DNA of 64,000 nucleotides from Caulobacter segnis ATCC 21756 (lineage in GTDB: Bacteria; Pseudomonadota; Alphaproteobacteria; Caulobacterales; Caulobacteraceae), in the NCBI RefSeq assembly GCF_000092285.1, contig NC_014100.1, positions 2,914,001 to 2,978,000 of the forward strand, given 5' to 3'. Numbering within the stretch: position 1 is the stretch's first letter; each line of letters starts with the position of its first letter. Positions 62,756 through 64,000 of this stretch are shown in pieces. The notes under the pieces were generated by a model. It was given only the letters and a program-made list of their open reading frames with translations, was not told the origin of the DNA and ran no database searches. A program made the translations under genes and the position numbers.

Positions 62756-63909
62756 TGCCTTTCGACTCCACGAACGCCGACCTTCAGGTCATCCCGGTCA
62801 AGACGCCGGACGAGCTTAAGCGCTTCATCGTCCTGCCCGCCCGGCTCAACGCCAAGGATCCCAACTGGATCACGCCGCTTTTCATGGAGCGGACCGAGGC
62901 CCTGACGCCGAAGACCAACCCGTTCTTCGCCCACGCCGAGGTGCAGCTGTTCCTGGCGACGCGCGGCGGCCGCGACGTCGGACGGATCAGCGCCCAGATC
63001 GACCACCTCACCCCTCAGCCGACGCCCGGGCGCTTGGACGGTCACTTCGGCATGATCGCGGCCGAGGACGACGCGGCGGTTTTCCAGATTCTTTTCCGCA
63101 CGGCCGAGGACTGGCTGAGCGCGAAAGGCCGCACCCACGCCGTCGGGCCCTTCAACCTGTCGATCAACGAAGAGGTCGGCCTGCTGGTCCACGGCTTCGA
63201 CACGCCGCCGATGGTGCTGATGGGCCACGACCCGGTCTACGCCGGCAAGCGGATCGAGGAGCAGGGCTACGTCAAGGCCCAGGACCTGTTCGCCTACAGG
63301 GCCGACGAGACCGGCGACATTCCCGAGATCGCCCAGCGCCGCGTCAAGCGCGGCCTGCCCGCCGGCGTCGTCCTGCGGCAGCTGGACTGGAAGCGCTATG
63401 ACGAGGAGGTCGCCACCCTGACCGACATCCTCAACGACGCCTGGAAAGACAATTGGGGCTTCACCCCGACCACCGAGGCCGAGACGCGTCAGCTGGCCAA
63501 AGCCCTCAAGCAGGTGATCGACAAGCGCCTGGTCTGGTTCGCCGAGATCGACGGAGAACCGGCCGGCGTCGTCGTCTTCCTGCCGAACGTCAACGAAGCC
63601 ATCGCCGACCTGAACGGCAAGCTCCTGCCGTTCGGATGGGCCAAGCTGCTGTGGCGCCTGAAGGTCAAGGGCGTGAAGTCGGCGCGCATCCCGCTGATGG
63701 GCGTCAAGCGCAAGTTCTCGACCACCCAGCGCGGCCGCATGCTGCCCTTCTGGATGATGAAGGCCAGTCGCGACACCGCGATCGGGCTTGGTTACAACCG
63801 GTTCGAAATCTCGTGGGTGCTCGAGGCCAACACGGCCATGACCCACATCGCCGAGAACGTCGGCGGCACGCACTACAAGACCTATCGCGTTTACGAGAAG
63901 GCTCTGTGA
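62755..63909 (+). CDS. Bacterial ceramide synthase (bCerS), acyltransferase-like
   Basis: 384 residues. LKRFIVLPARLNAKDPNWITPLFMERTEALTPKTNPFFAHAEVQLFLATRGGRDVGRISAQ begins a double GNAT-like protein; VGPFNLSINEEVGLLVHGFDTPPMVLM and EISWVLEANTAMTHIAENVGGTHYKTYRVYEK are its conserved blocks. It matches the position and type of CC_1154, described as N-acylating sphinganine to ceramide independently of eukaryotic CerS. ATG 62755 is preferred over GTG 62752. Coupled to the LptG-like gene. Confidence 0.85.
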   Translation: MPFDSTNADLQVIPVKTPDELKRFIVLPARLNAKDPNWITPLFMERTEALTPKTNPFFAHAEVQLFLATRGGRDVGRISAQIDHLTPQPTPGRLDGHFGMIAAEDDAAVFQILFRTAEDWLSAKGRTHAVGPFNLSINEEVGLLVHGFDTPPMVLMGHDPVYAGKRIEEQGYVKAQDLFAYRADETGDIPEIAQRRVKRGLPAGVVLRQLDWKRYDEEVATLTDILNDAWKDNWGFTPTTEAETRQLAKALKQVIDKRLVWFAEIDGEPAGVVVFLPNVNEAIADLNGKLLPFGWAKLLWRLKVKGVKSARIPLMGVKRKFSTTQRGRMLPFWMMKASRDTAIGLGYNRFEISWVLEANTAMTHIAENVGGTHYKTYRVYEKAL

Positions 63910-64000
63910 GCGACTTCAAGGCGCTGATCCTGGCCGGATCGCGGCCGGGCGAAATCGATCCGGCAGCGGCCTACGCCGGCGTCGCTCACAAGGGCCTGAT
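63906..64000 (+). CDS. NTP-transferase domain protein, N-terminal fragment (cut by window end)
   Basis: About 31 residues are visible from GTG 63906, overlapping the ceramide synthase stop (GTGA): MSDFKALILAGSRPGEIDPA, then VAHKGL. This is the LILAGxR...HKGL start of MobA-like nucleotidyltransferases. It may activate a headgroup, as its operon position suggests. The rest is outside the window. Confidence 0.75.
   Translation, partial: MSDFKALILAGSRPGEIDPAAAYAGVAHKGL

Overview
The window is high-GC alphaproteobacterial DNA, and the gene content points to Caulobacter. It carries gcrA (a cell-cycle regulator restricted to alphaproteobacteria), the Caulobacter-type sphingolipid locus (serine palmitoyltransferase with its own acyl carrier protein, ceramide reductase, ceramide kinase and bacterial ceramide synthase), DUF2336, DUF969, DUF979 and DUF2891 proteins, and GC-rich intergenic repeats. 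The species cannot be fixed from the sequence. From memory, gcrA and the sphingolipid genes are far apart in C. crescentus CB15, so the gene order here is probably rearranged relative to that strain.

Layout. 1-9.7 kb holds housekeeping and central metabolism: the start of glpK, a DUF2336 protein, NAD kinase, an Hpt phosphotransfer protein, an exported FAD-dependent sugar-lactone oxidase, a lipoprotein cytochrome c, folD, an antiquitin-type aldehyde dehydrogenase, a long non-coding repeat-rich stretch, tRNA-Thr(UGU), a YaiI-family protein, arfB and a MarR regulator. 9.7-17.7 kb holds a small conserved-looking protein, gcrA, another lipoprotein cytochrome c, an RND efflux pair, an outer-membrane-type protein and a class II aldolase. 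17.8-24.6 kb holds a DUF969-DUF979-DUF2891 operon, a 38-residue membrane peptide, smpB, dapA and a soluble lytic transglycosylase. 24.6-31.2 kb holds a TetR plus BtuF/C/D-like transporter operon, a glycosyltransferase and two RNA methyltransferases. 31.3-40.8 kb holds hrpB, an amino acid permease, an MBL-fold hydrolase, a two-component pair followed by an EF-hand lipoprotein, DUF1345 and two small proteins.

40.8-48.1 kb is an accessory block. A single reading frame fuses EgtB and EgtD of ergothioneine synthesis. Beside it lie a TetR regulator, a haloalkane dehalogenase with a DUF1330 partner, and an exported sulfatase with a lipoprotein formylglycine-generating enzyme. Three palindromes with TGACAC/GTGTCA arms lie upstream of the three transcription units, which suggests one local TetR regulon.

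48.2-64 kb is the sphingolipid region. An LptC-like gene opens a tightly coupled run of glycosyltransferase-like protein, flippase, acyl-AMP ligase and ceramide reductase, followed by acyl carrier protein and serine palmitoyltransferase. Facing it is a three-gene overlapping operon (CDP-alcohol phosphatidyltransferase, ceramide kinase, nucleotidyltransferase-like) matching the ceramide-phosphoglycerate genes. A second overlapping chain runs HIT protein, LptF-like, LptG-like, ceramide synthase and an NTP transferase cut by the window edge. LptC/F/G-like components embedded in sphingolipid operons suggest a dedicated sphingolipid export bridge. This and the TGACAC regulon are the most interesting systems seen.
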